Under the pieces are notes generated by a model. That model was not told the origin of the DNA. It worked only from the letters and a program-made list of their open reading frames with translations, and did not search any database. From positions 62,001-126,000 of the forward strand of contig CALDSD010000069.1 of the NCBI GenBank assembly GCA_937911325.1: DNA of 64,000 bases, given 5' to 3'. The position numbers and the translations under genes were made by a program. Numbering within the stretch: the first letter of the stretch is position 1; each line of letters opens with the position of its first letter. Positions 10,839 to 19,387 of this stretch are shown piece after piece. Source of the stretch: an uncultured Neomegalonema sp. GTDB taxonomy: Bacteria > Pseudomonadota > Alphaproteobacteria > Rhodobacterales > Rhodobacteraceae.

Positions 10839-11717
10839 CTAGAGTTCCGACGGCACGTGATCTTTAAGGAAACTCAAAAGCTGCTGCACCCGCTCGGTTC
10901 GGTGCAGATCGACATGTGTCACGAGGTTCAAACGACCTTCCCGCGAAACATCGGGGAGAATGCGCGTCAGACCGAGCCGGTCGGCCTTGAACGTCGGCGC
11001 AAACCCGATCCCCAAACCGGCGAACAAGGCTTCGTCGAGATTGTCGAGACTGGTTGTTCGAAACACGACCCGCGCTTTTGGGGCGGCGTCTGCGAGCGCC
11101 TCAAGATAGATCTTCGCCGAGTTCGCCTGAAACATGTCGTCCAGCGCCACGAACCGGTGATGTTTGAGATCCTTGGCGCTTTTGGGCAAACCCATCTCGC
11201 CGACATAGGCGGGGCTGGCGTAAAGACCCAGCGTGAAGCGCGTCAAGGGTTGGATGACGTTGTCCGGTTCCTCGATCCCAGGCGCGATCCGCACCGCGAC
11301 ATGCGCCTCTCCGCGCTCGAGCTTAAGCGTGCGCGAGCTCGCGACGTGTCGGAGCGTGACTTCCGGAAACTGCGCGCCGAAAGCGGCGAACGCCGGCATG
11401 AGCAGCTGTCCGACGACGGGGACCGAGGTGATGACCAACTCGCCCGACTTCAGTTGCGCTCGGGCCTTGAGACGCGCGCCCAGTTGTCCGAACTGGTCTT
11501 CGGTCGCTTGAGCGACGCGCATCAGCTCCCAGCCAGCTTCCGTTGGGGTGTAGCCCTTTGGCGTGCGCAGAAACAGTTTCTCTCCCAGCACAGCTTCAAG
11601 AACGTCGATATGCCGGATGACGGTCACCCGATGAAACCCCAGAACTTCGGCTGCGGCGCTGACGGTTCCAAGTCTTGCGACCTGATAAGCTGTCCTGATT
11701 TCGTTCCAGTTTTCCAT
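10839..11717 (-). CDS. LysR-family transcriptional regulator (upstream of dmdA)
   Basis: A 292-residue LysR protein. The N-terminal winged helix-turn-helix (residues 1-62: AYQVARLGTVSAAAEVLGFHRVTVIRHIDVLE, split here for description at residues 9-40) is followed by the substrate-binding domain starting near residue 92 (SGELVITSVPVVGQLLMPAF). The start is ATG 11717. It is codirectional with dmdA rather than divergent, so it may share a transcript with dmdA or be read from its own promoter in the AT-rich region above 11720. The effector is unknown; a DMSP-related ligand is a guess from position. Confidence 0.87.
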   Translation of the reverse strand: MENWNEIRTAYQVARLGTVSAAAEVLGFHRVTVIRHIDVLEAVLGEKLFLRTPKGYTPTEAGWELMRVAQATEDQFGQLGARLKARAQLKSGELVITSVPVVGQLLMPAFAAFGAQFPEVTLRHVASSRTLKLERGEAHVAVRIAPGIEEPDNVIQPLTRFTLGLYASPAYVGEMGLPKSAKDLKHHRFVALDDMFQANSAKIYLEALADAAPKARVVFRTTSLDNLDEALFAGLGIGFAPTFKADRLGLTRILPDVSREGRLNLVTHVDLHRTERVQQLLSFLKDHVPSEL

Positions 11718-12021
11718 TCGACCCCAAACAACGATGGCGTTGTCGCAATTTCGCGCATCGCCCGATCACATTCTCGCGTTCTCAGCTGAAGGCGACTGTG
11801 CGATACGTGTTTCGATAGCTGGCTCAGGAAGTGATTTCAAAGTAAATCTACAAATACTTCAAGAACTTGGATAAAACTAATACTCATCAGTTCAAGGTCG
11901 GTCTGAGAGTGATCGATTTCCGAAAAAACTACTTGATAAGTTGCAAAGCGCTACGAATGATCATTTCGTTGCGTCTGGCTTCGCACGCTGCAAACTGGGC
12001 AGATTGGCATCGGGGGACACT
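11718..12021. promoter_or_regulatory. Divergent intergenic region between LysR and the RND operon; palindrome at 11956-11965
   Basis: This 304-bp stretch has no gene. Bases 11820-11945 are clearly more AT-rich than the surroundings, as expected for divergent promoters. The 10-bp palindrome AATGATCATT (11956-11965) lies about 57 nt upstream of the adaptor start and could be an operator, but no repressor gene is adjacent. I cannot assign -35/-10 boxes with confidence. Confidence 0.3.
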
Positions 12022-13140
12022 ATGAAACGGGTCTGGCTTGCGGTCGCAGTTCTCCTCAGCGTCGCCGCCTGTGGCGAGGCGCAAGACGCCCAAGTCTCCG
12101 CGGAGCCGCCAGTTCGGGGCTTGATCACCGTGGAAGTCGCGGCGTCGGAACAGACGACGCGCCGCCGATATCCTGGCGTGCTCGAGCCGACGGATATCAC
12201 CTCGCTCTCTTTTGAGACCGGTGGTCGCCTGCAGGAAGTCGAGCTTGAGGTTGGCCAGCGTGTGACCACAGGCGAGGTTCTGGCGAAGCTCGATAGTGAG
12301 CAGTTCCAGATCGACATCGAGAACCGACAGGCGGCGGTGCGCGAGGCGGAAGCCACGCTCGTCCAGGCGCAAGAAGATCTCGAGCGGGCCCAAACGTTGC
12401 TCGACCGCGGCGCCGGCACCCGTGTCACCCGCGACAATGCCCGCACCGATCTGCGCACCAGCGAGGCGCGTCTCGACCAAGCCCGCGAGGACCTGGCGTC
12501 GGCGCGGGAGGCGCTGGAGGATGCGGTGCTGGTCCAGCCGTTCGACGGTGTGATCAACTCGGTCGAGGTCGATTCCTTCGCGCCGGTTTCGGCCGGCGCC
12601 TAGATCGTCACGGTGTACGAGGACGACGCGTTCGAGGTGGCGTTCTCGGTCAACTTCGCAACGCTCGACTCGCTTGTGGTCGGCACGCCTGCGGCTGTCA
12701 GGCTCGCCGACGACCCGAGCATCGTGCTCGAAGCGGTCGTGAGCGAGCTTGGAGAGCGGGCCGACACAGTGTCGTCGTTTCCTGTCATCGTTGGTCTGCG
12801 AGAAACGCACCCGTCGATCCGAGCGGGCATGGCGGTTGAAGTCGCCTTCGAGTTCAGTCTTCCCGCAGAGAAAGGGTTCATGATCCCGATGACCGCCGCG
12901 ATCCCGACCGGCGAGATCGACCGGAACGCCGGGCCGCGCACGCCTTCGCAGCTGACGGTCTATGTCTTTGACCCCGACACGAGCACCGTGGCGCAGCGCG
13001 AGGTCACCATGGCCGGGATCCGTGACAACCAATTGCTCGTCATCGATGGTTTGCAGCCCGGTGAGAGGATCGCGTCCAAGGGGGTGACGTTCCTCCATGA
13101 TGGGATGCGGGTGAAGCTCATAGAAAACCCTCGATACTAG
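12022..13140 (+). pseudogene. RND efflux periplasmic adaptor, interrupted by in-frame TAG
   Basis: A membrane-fusion protein of an RND pump. ATG 12022 gives a lipoprotein signal (MKRVWLAVAVLLSVAAC, lipobox VAAC), the barrel-sandwich domain (SLSFETGGRLQEVELEVGQ), a helical hairpin rich in Glu/Ala/Arg, and the second lipoyl half. At 12601-12603 an amber codon (TAG) stops translation right after FAPVSAGA. The same frame then continues without a break (IVTVYEDDAFEVAFSV...) through the beta-barrel and membrane-proximal domains to TAG at 13138-13140. In relatives this position is usually Gln (AGxPIVTL-like), one base away (CAG to TAG). No ribosome-binding site precedes the GTG at 12613. Either a fresh nonsense mutation, suppression, or a sequencing error. 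Confidence 0.85.
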
Positions 13141-13150
13141 GAGACCGACC

Positions 13151-16100
13151 GTGGATCTTCTCACGCGCTTTGGCCTCCTGAAGCCGAACTTCACCGTCGC
13201 CATGATGATCACCGTTCTGTCGGTCGGTCTCATCACGTATCTGTCGATCCCCAAACGCGAAGATCCGACGGTCACGATCCGCACGGCGGTTGTTCAGGCT
13301 GCATTCGATGGGATGGAGCCGACCCGCGTCGAGAACCTGATCGCCGATCCGATCGAGAAGGGCATTCGCGAGATCAGCGGTGTTGAAGACATCGAAACGG
13401 TCATCACGCCGGGTCAGGCGATCGTATACGCGCATCTCTATGACTATGTGACCGAGGCGGGGATCGAGAAAGCCTGGGAAGACCTCCGAAACAAGATGGA
13501 CGACGTGGTCGCCGAGCTCCCGGACGGGACTGCAGGGCCTTTCGTCAACACGGACTTTGGGGACGTCGCCGTCGCCACGATCGCGATCACCGGCGACGGC
13601 TTTGAGCTTCTGGAGCTCGAAGCGATCGCTGAGGACGTGCAGCGCGAGCTCTATCAGATTGAGGGCGTCACCGAGGTGGCGATCTCTGGCGTTCAGGACC
13701 AGCGGATCTGGCTCGACCTCGACAACCGAAAGCTCGCGTCGGTCGGCGTGCAGCTCGATCAGATACTTGCGGATCTTCAGGCGCAGAATGTGATCTTGCC
13801 GGCGGGCGAGATCGACGCCGGGGGCGCGAACATCGTCCTCGAGGCGAACGGCGACTTGAAGAGCGTCGACGAGATCCGAAACGTGCTCACCAAGGTGAGT
13901 GGGCTCGCGGGGTTCGTGCGACTCGAAGATCTGCTGACCGTGCGTCGCGGGTATGTCGATCCCAAGGATCAACCGATCTTCTACAATGGCGCGCCGGCGC
14001 TCGTGCTTGCGATCGAGATGGCGGATGGCGTCGACGTGCAGTCGCTCGGCCGGGTTCTCAAACAGCGCATTCTCGAGCTGGAGCAGCAGCAACCCATCGG
14101 CGTGTCCTTCAACATCTCGACCTTTCAGGAGACTGCGATCACAGCCGCGGTCGACAATGCGCTGTCGAACGTTGGGCAGACGTTTGTCGTCGTGCTGCTG
14201 GTGATGCTGGCGTTTCTAGGAATGCGAGCGGCATTCGTGATCGCCTGCATCGTCCCCTTCACGGTGATGTTCGCGCTGCTTGGCATGTCCTTGCTCGGGA
14301 TCGAGATCGAAAAAGTCTCGATTGCAGCCGTGATCATCTCGCTCGGTCTGCTCGTCGACAATGGGCTGGTCGTCGTCGAGGATATCGAGAAGCGCGTGAA
14401 CCAGGGCATGCCCGGTCATCAGGCCGCGCTCGACGCAGGGGGGCAGTTTCTGATCCCCCTCGGCGTCGCCTCGGTCACGACCGTCTCGGCCTTTTTGCCG
14501 ATGCTGTTGTTGAACGGAACGGAAGGCGACTACGCCTTCTCGTTGGGCGCTGTCGTCGCTCTCATGCTGCTGGGCTCCTGGCTAACGGCGCTTTATTTCC
14601 TGCCGTTCCTTGCGGCGCGTCTTCTCAAGCCGAAAAAACAGAGCGGCGCTCAGACGGAGTCGGGCATCGTCGCTGCGTATGGTCGGCTTGTTCGGCGACT
14701 GTTGCCTTGGGGGGCGCCGATCATGCTGGCGACCTTCGCGCTCGTCGGGTTGAGCGCGACGCAGTTCTCGAAGCTAAAGCCTGAAATGTTCCCGCTTGGC
14801 GAACGGGAGGAAGTGCTCATCTACATGAGCATGCCCAAGGGCACCGCGATTTCCGAAACCGAGCGCACCGCGCTTCGCGTTCAGAAATGGCTGAGCGACA
14901 CGGCGGAGAACCCGAATGTCGCCGGGACCACGATCTATGTCGGCGATGGCGGTCCACGGTTCTATCTGACCTTGGACCCCGACGACCCGGACCCGACGAT
15001 CGCGTTCTTCGTTGTCGTGGCGAAAGACTATCCCGCGGCGGTAGAGTTGGCCGCGCGCGCCCGGGGCGTCTTGCTGAAGGAGTTTCCAGAAGCAGAGTTC
15101 CGCGTGACCCGTCTGGCCAATGGCGGGGGCGAGGGCGGGGTCGTCGACGTCGAGATCACGGGGCCGGACGCCGATATTCTGTTGGCGGCGGCGGATCAGG
15201 TAAAGGCCCGGTTCGCCTCGCTTCCGAGTGGGGTGAAAAACGAGATCGATTGGGGGAACAAGCAGCTCAAGATCGTGGTCGACGTGGCGCAGGACAAGGC
15301 GCGTGAGTTCGGCGTGACGTCCGAGGATATCTCGCAGGTCATGCAGGCCTATTTTTCGGGCTCGCAGTACTCGACCTATCGCGAAGGCGACGACCAGATC
15401 CCCATCGTGTTGCGCGCCGAGGAGCAGTACCGAGACAGCCTTGAGGATTTCATCAACCTGTCGATCGCGGCCAACGGCAAGCTGATTTCGATCGACCAGG
15501 TGGTGAATTTCCGGCCGCAGCTCGAATACTCCGAGATCCGGCGGATGAATCAGGTCCGACAGATCGTCATCTCGGCCAAGAGCGAGACGCTGTCTGCGCA
15601 AGAAACGTTGGACTTCATCCAACCCACGCTCGACGCCCTCAGTCTGGGTCCCGAATACGAGGTCAATATCGGCGCGGAGCTTGAAGACAGCGTCGACGTC
15701 TACAGTCAGCTGGGCGCAAGCCTGCCGATGGCGTTGACGGTGATGGTGCTGGCGCTGATGTTCCAGTTCAATTCCTGGCGGCGGACGTTGATCACGTTCA
15801 TGACGGTTCCGATCATCCTCGTCGGCGCGCCCTACACGATGCTGGCAATGGGGCATCCGATGGCGTTTTTTGCGGTGCTCGGCCTCATGTCGTTGATGGG
15901 GATCATCATCAACAACGCGATCGTGTTGATCAATCAGATCGATCTTGAACTCGAGGCGAAGACGCTTGATGACGCGATCGTCTCGGCGTCCAAGCAGCGC
16001 TTCACGCCGATCATGCTCACCTCGCTGACAACGGTGTTCGGGCTCATTCCAATGGCCGTGTCGGGCGGCGTTTTGTTCGAGCCGATGGCGACGATCATGA

Positions 16101-16204
16101 TCGGCGGGTTGATCATCGCGTCGCCTCTCACACTTGTTTTTGTGCCAAGCGTTTGCCGCTTGCTTCTGAGGGAGCGCGGTCGCTTGGAGGCGGCGGCGGC
16201 TTGA
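13151..16204 (+). CDS. RND-family efflux pump, inner-membrane permease
   Basis: A 1017-residue proton-driven exporter of the AcrB superfamily. GTG 13151 lies 10 nt after the adaptor frame. It has the two-repeat layout: helix TM1 at residues 15-33, a large periplasmic loop, the TM2-TM6 cluster (about 330-490) with the TM4 motif LLVDNGLVVVEDIEKR, then TM7 and a second periplasmic loop, and TM8-TM12 (about 855-1005) ending in LLLRERGR. TM4 shows Asp-Asn where AcrB has the Asp-Asp pair, as in several divergent RND groups. No outer-membrane channel gene is adjacent. Whether the pump works depends on the fate of the interrupted adaptor. Substrate unknown. Confidence 0.92.
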   Translation: MDLLTRFGLLKPNFTVAMMITVLSVGLITYLSIPKREDPTVTIRTAVVQAAFDGMEPTRVENLIADPIEKGIREISGVEDIETVITPGQAIVYAHLYDYVTEAGIEKAWEDLRNKMDDVVAELPDGTAGPFVNTDFGDVAVATIAITGDGFELLELEAIAEDVQRELYQIEGVTEVAISGVQDQRIWLDLDNRKLASVGVQLDQILADLQAQNVILPAGEIDAGGANIVLEANGDLKSVDEIRNVLTKVSGLAGFVRLEDLLTVRRGYVDPKDQPIFYNGAPALVLAIEMADGVDVQSLGRVLKQRILELEQQQPIGVSFNISTFQETAITAAVDNALSNVGQTFVVVLLVMLAFLGMRAAFVIACIVPFTVMFALLGMSLLGIEIEKVSIAAVIISLGLLVDNGLVVVEDIEKRVNQGMPGHQAALDAGGQFLIPLGVASVTTVSAFLPMLLLNGTEGDYAFSLGAVVALMLLGSWLTALYFLPFLAARLLKPKKQSGAQTESGIVAAYGRLVRRLLPWGAPIMLATFALVGLSATQFSKLKPEMFPLGEREEVLIYMSMPKGTAISETERTALRVQKWLSDTAENPNVAGTTIYVGDGGPRFYLTLDPDDPDPTIAFFVVVAKDYPAAVELAARARGVLLKEFPEAEFRVTRLANGGGEGGVVDVEITGPDADILLAAADQVKARFASLPSGVKNEIDWGNKQLKIVVDVAQDKAREFGVTSEDISQVMQAYFSGSQYSTYREGDDQIPIVLRAEEQYRDSLEDFINLSIAANGKLISIDQVVNFRPQLEYSEIRRMNQVRQIVISAKSETLSAQETLDFIQPTLDALSLGPEYEVNIGAELEDSVDVYSQLGASLPMALTVMVLALMFQFNSWRRTLITFMTVPIILVGAPYTMLAMGHPMAFFAVLGLMSLMGIIINNAIVLINQIDLELEAKTLDDAIVSASKQRFTPIMLTSLTTVFGLIPMAVSGGVLFEPMATIMIGGLIIASPLTLVFVPSVCRLLLRERGRLEAAAA

Positions 16205-16252
16205 CCAGGTGATCCGTCGGAAGCGCGGCTGTCGTCGAGAGCCGTCCGCGAG

Positions 16253-17074
16253 CTATTGCAGCGGAACGCCTTCGACCGTGACCCGATGCATCAGGCGGCG
16301 AAAGCCGTGGTAGTCGTTGATCGCCTTGTGCCATGTCGCCCGGTTGTCCCACATGGTGATGTCGCCCGCCTGCCAGCGGACCCGGCATTGAAACTCCGGT
16401 TGTCGGCAGTGGTCCCAGAGCATCGTCAGCAGCGCGGTCGATTCCGACGGTGTCAGTCCCTCGACATGGGTTGTAAAGACCGGGTTCACAAACAGCCCGC
16501 GGTGCCGGCTCAGCGGATGGGTGATCACGATCGGATGGCGGGCGTCCTGGGTCGCGGCCTCTGCATTGGCGAACCGCCCGCTTTTGGCCGCCTCGCTGTC
16601 TATTGTGGCCGCGCCAAACGCGTGTCGTGACGAATGCACCGCTGTGAGGGTGTCAAGAAACTGGCGCATGGGTTGTGAAAGGGCCGCGTAGGCCGCCGCC
16701 ATGGACACGAAGAGCGTGTCTCCGCCATATGGCGGCACCTCGATCGCATGAAGGATCGACCCCATGGCGGGAATCTGATCATAGGAATGATCGGTGTGCC
16801 AGCCTTCGCCAATCGCTTGTTTTTGGTCCTTTTCCTTAAGCACCGTCGCGATCTCCGGATAACCATCGACTGGGCGAAAGAAGCGGTTGACGTTGATCGG
16901 CCCGAAGCGTCGGGCGAAAGCGAGATGATCGTCGGGGGTCACGTCCTGCGCCCTGATGACGACCACGCCGTACTCTGCGAACGCGGCATGGATGGCGTCG
17001 AAGTCTTCGGCGCGGCGGATATCCGCGCCCAAGATCTCGGCGCCCAAGCCTCCGGTCAAAGGGGTGATCTGCAT
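16253..17074 (-). CDS. TauD/TfdA-family Fe(II)/2-oxoglutarate dioxygenase
   Basis: A 273-residue non-haem iron oxygenase that couples 2-oxoglutarate decarboxylation to hydroxylation of a small substrate. The iron facial triad is visible as HTDHSY (His and Asp) in the first half and the distal His in NRATWHKAIND. The 2-oxoglutarate-binding Arg lies in GFRRLMHRV near the C terminus. ATG 17074 (MQITPLTGGLGAEI) fits TauD starts; the upstream extension to 17125 is unlikely. It lies downstream of the LysR gene on the same strand and beside the MttB-containing operon, so it may act on the same substrate. Taurine versus other substrates cannot be decided. Confidence 0.9.
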   Translation of the reverse strand: MQITPLTGGLGAEILGADIRRAEDFDAIHAAFAEYGVVVIRAQDVTPDDHLAFARRFGPINVNRFFRPVDGYPEIATVLKEKDQKQAIGEGWHTDHSYDQIPAMGSILHAIEVPPYGGDTLFVSMAAAYAALSQPMRQFLDTLTAVHSSRHAFGAATIDSEAAKSGRFANAEAATQDARHPIVITHPLSRHRGLFVNPVFTTHVEGLTPSESTALLTMLWDHCRQPEFQCRVRWQAGDITMWDNRATWHKAINDYHGFRRLMHRVTVEGVPLQ

Positions 17075-17274
17075 CGCGTTTCTCCAACGGGTTGGCGCGT
17101 CTAGTTTAACGCCATCTCGAACCAACAGGCAAAGCGATGGCAGGCGCTTGGAAGGGGTCGATCAGTCCAAGCTCAGACTCTGAAACCGTGACGCTCCGAC
17201 AGCGATCTCCGAACCATGGCGGGCCAAACTTGCGCCTGGGCGCGCGTTGTGAAGACGGTTCCCACACTGGGTGT

Positions 17275-18186
17275 TCAGGCGTCTACGCCCGCCAGCCACT
17301 CCTGAAACGCGCAAGCCGAGGCGGAGCGCGCGCCGCTCCGTGTCAGGCAGCAAACGTACCCTCGATCGGCGGCGACGACCCGATCGAGCGCCATTTCCAG
17401 TTGACCGGTCGCCAGGTGGTCGTCGAGCAGTCGCCGCCAGCCGATCGCGACGCCGTCGCCATTCAGCGCCGCCTGGAGATAGACCATGAAACTGTTGAAC
17501 CGGCTGATCTGTTGGCGCGGGCCAAGCGCAAAGCCGCTGCCGTCCAGGAACTTCGACCAATCGTCCGCATGACTGCTGGCGTCAAGCTTGAGGATCCGAT
17601 GCGCGCCCAGATCCGCGAGCGACGGTCGCCCGGCCGCGAGATAGCCGGGAGAAGCGACGGCGATCATTTCTTCCGCGAAGACCAGCCGCTTGCGCGCGCC
17701 CGGCGCCTTCTCCTCGCGTTCGAAGACGATCACGACGTGGGCGCCGTCCTCGCTATAGCTCTCGTTCAAATCGCGCGAGACCAGTTCCAGCTCGATCTCC
17801 GGATGCGCGTGTCGAAAGGCGCCGAGACGCCTGAGCAGAAAGCAGCTCGCGAAGCCGATCGTCAGATTGACGACGACGCGGCGGTCGGGGTCGCGGTCGG
17901 TGATCTGCTCGACCGCGCCTTGAACCTGCACCAGGCTCGCCGAAAGCGCGCGGTAGAGGACCTCGCCGTCAGGCGTCAGGGTGGCGTTCGGTCGGCTGCG
18001 GATCAAAAGCCGCGCCGAAAGCTCCTGTTCGAGCGCCGCCACTCGCCGGCTGACGGCGGGCTGCATGACATTGAGCTCCGCCGCGGCGCGCGAAAAGCTG
18101 CGGTGGCGCGCAGCGGCCTCGAAGGCGGTGAGCAGTTTCCAGTTTGGCAGGCGCGGCACTGCATTCCCCAGTGGAATAGTGAGCAT
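17275..18186 (-). CDS. LysR-family regulator divergent from the MttB operon
   Basis: A LysR-type (GcvA/AmpR-like) regulator of about 303 residues. The helix-turn-helix is in LTAFEAAARHRSFSRAAAEL followed by NVMQPAVSRRVAALE, with the effector domain from residue about 95. ATG 18186 (MLTIPLGNAVPRLPNW) is preferred over the frame's earlier codon at 18216, which lies in the divergent promoter region. Only 76 bp separate it from the alcohol dehydrogenase gene, the classical arrangement for a LysR regulator and its target operon, and the gap carries repeated TTCCGC elements. The TauD gene follows on its own strand. Confidence 0.88.
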   Translation of the reverse strand: MLTIPLGNAVPRLPNWKLLTAFEAAARHRSFSRAAAELNVMQPAVSRRVAALEQELSARLLIRSRPNATLTPDGEVLYRALSASLVQVQGAVEQITDRDPDRRVVVNLTIGFASCFLLRRLGAFRHAHPEIELELVSRDLNESYSEDGAHVVIVFEREEKAPGARKRLVFAEEMIAVASPGYLAAGRPSLADLGAHRILKLDASSHADDWSKFLDGSGFALGPRQQISRFNSFMVYLQAALNGDGVAIGWRRLLDDHLATGQLEMALDRVVAADRGYVCCLTRSGARSASACAFQEWLAGVDA

Positions 18187-18190
18187 AAGA

Positions 18191-18235
18191 ATTCCGCGCG
18201 TTCCGCCCCTTGTCAATTCGCCGCAATATTCCGCT
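18191..18235. promoter_or_regulatory. Repeated TTCCGC elements in the LysR/ADH divergent promoter
   Basis: TTCCGC occurs at 18192-18197, 18201-18206 and 18230-18235, with a related TTCGCCGC at 18217-18224, all within the 76-bp gap between the divergent LysR and alcohol dehydrogenase genes. Such clustering suggests regulator half-sites, though no perfect LysR palindrome is apparent. Confidence 0.35.
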
Positions 18236-18262
18236 TCGCACGGACAGGGACGAGGTGCGGAG

Positions 18263-19387
18263 ATGCAGGTTCAGGCAGCGGTGTTGCGCGGCGTGGGAGA
18301 GCCGCTGAGCGTGGAGACGCTCGACCTCGCGCCGCCGCAAAAGGGCGAGGTCCTGGTCAAGCTCGCGGCGGCGGGCGTCTGTCATAGCGACTATCACGTG
18401 ATCAGCGGACAGGCCGGCCATGATCTGCCGGTGGTGCTCGGTCACGAGGGGGCCGGGACGATCGTCTCCACTGGGCCCGAGGTCGAGGGCCTCGCGACGG
18501 GCGATCACGTCGTGCTCAGCTGGATCCCGCATTGCGACCGCTGCTTCTATTGCGAGAACGAGCAGCGCCATTTGTGCAAATCGTTCCTCGATCCGCTCTG
18601 GGATGGAACGATGCCGGATGGGACCTGTCGTCTGTCAAAAGACGGCGCGCCGGTGCGGCATCTGAGCATGCTCGCGAGCTGGGCTGATCACGCCGTTGTG
18701 CCGCAGGAGAGCTGCGTGCCGATCCGCAAGGATGCGCCTTTCGAAGTGGCCGCGCTGCTGGGCTGCGCCGTGACCACGGGCGTCGGCGCCGCGCTCAACC
18801 GCGCTCGGGTGAAAGCGGGCAGCGCCGTGGCCGTCTTTGGCGCCGGCGGCGTTGGGTTGTCGGTGATCATGGGCGCGAAACTGGCGGGCGCGCGCCAGAT
18901 CATCGCGGTCGACGCCGCGCCTGAGAAGGAGGCCCTTGCCCGCGCGATGGGCGCGACCGGGTTCCTGGAGGCGGGCGCGCAGGCGGTGGCGCAGGTGCGT
19001 GCGATGACCGAGGGGCGCGGAGCCGATTATGTTTTCGAGGCCGTGGGCAAGGTCGCCGTGCAGGAGGCTTGTCTCGAGGCGGTGCGGCCGGGCGGATCGC
19101 TGATCTTCGTCGGCATGCCCGGCAATGACGAGACCATGGCGCTGCCAAGCGCCTCCGTCATCCGCGACGAAAAGCTGGTCACCGGTTCGATCTTCGGCTC
19201 GGCCCAGACCGGGCGCGACTTCGCGCGTTTCGCCGATCTTTATCTCGAAGGGCGGTTGCCGGTCGATCGGATGATCTCGCGACGCTATCGGCTCGAGGAG
19301 ATCAACGAGGCCTGCGCCGATATGCTGACCGGGCGGAGCGGGCGCGGGGTGATCGTCTTCGAGGAGGCGGGCGATGGCGCATCCTGA
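18263..19387 (+). CDS. Zinc-dependent alcohol dehydrogenase (class III-like MDR)
   Basis: First gene of the five-gene operon. ATG 18263 gives 374 residues. The catalytic-zinc ligands are in GVCHSDYHV and GHEGAGTI, and the structural-zinc Cys cluster is CDRCFYCENEQRHLC. The NAD-binding site reads VFGAGGVGLSVIMGAKLAGA. The overall pattern resembles class III ADH/formaldehyde dehydrogenase and aryl-alcohol dehydrogenases. The role is oxidation of an alcohol (or S-hydroxymethyl adduct) to the aldehyde used by the next enzyme. Its 3' end overlaps the aldehyde dehydrogenase start by 14 bp. An upstream open frame to 17981 runs through the LysR gene and is not coding. Confidence 0.92.
   Translation: MQVQAAVLRGVGEPLSVETLDLAPPQKGEVLVKLAAAGVCHSDYHVISGQAGHDLPVVLGHEGAGTIVSTGPEVEGLATGDHVVLSWIPHCDRCFYCENEQRHLCKSFLDPLWDGTMPDGTCRLSKDGAPVRHLSMLASWADHAVVPQESCVPIRKDAPFEVAALLGCAVTTGVGAALNRARVKAGSAVAVFGAGGVGLSVIMGAKLAGARQIIAVDAAPEKEALARAMGATGFLEAGAQAVAQVRAMTEGRGADYVFEAVGKVAVQEACLEAVRPGGSLIFVGMPGNDETMALPSASVIRDEKLVTGSIFGSAQTGRDFARFADLYLEGRLPVDRMISRRYRLEEINEACADMLTGRSGRGVIVFEEAGDGAS

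Noticed and set aside
10794-11789. 331-residue frame opposite the LysR gene
   Set aside because: No recognisable domain or ribosome-binding site; the minus strand encodes a complete LysR protein.
12022-13140. Amber codon as pyrrolysine in the RND adaptor
   Set aside because: Nothing else in the window suggests a pyrrolysine system, and the protein family has no such residue; a nonsense mutation or sequence error is simpler.
17137-18387. 416-residue frame across the LysR gene and divergent promoter
   Set aside because: Crosses a regulatory region and has shadow-like composition; LysR motifs on the other strand are unambiguous.
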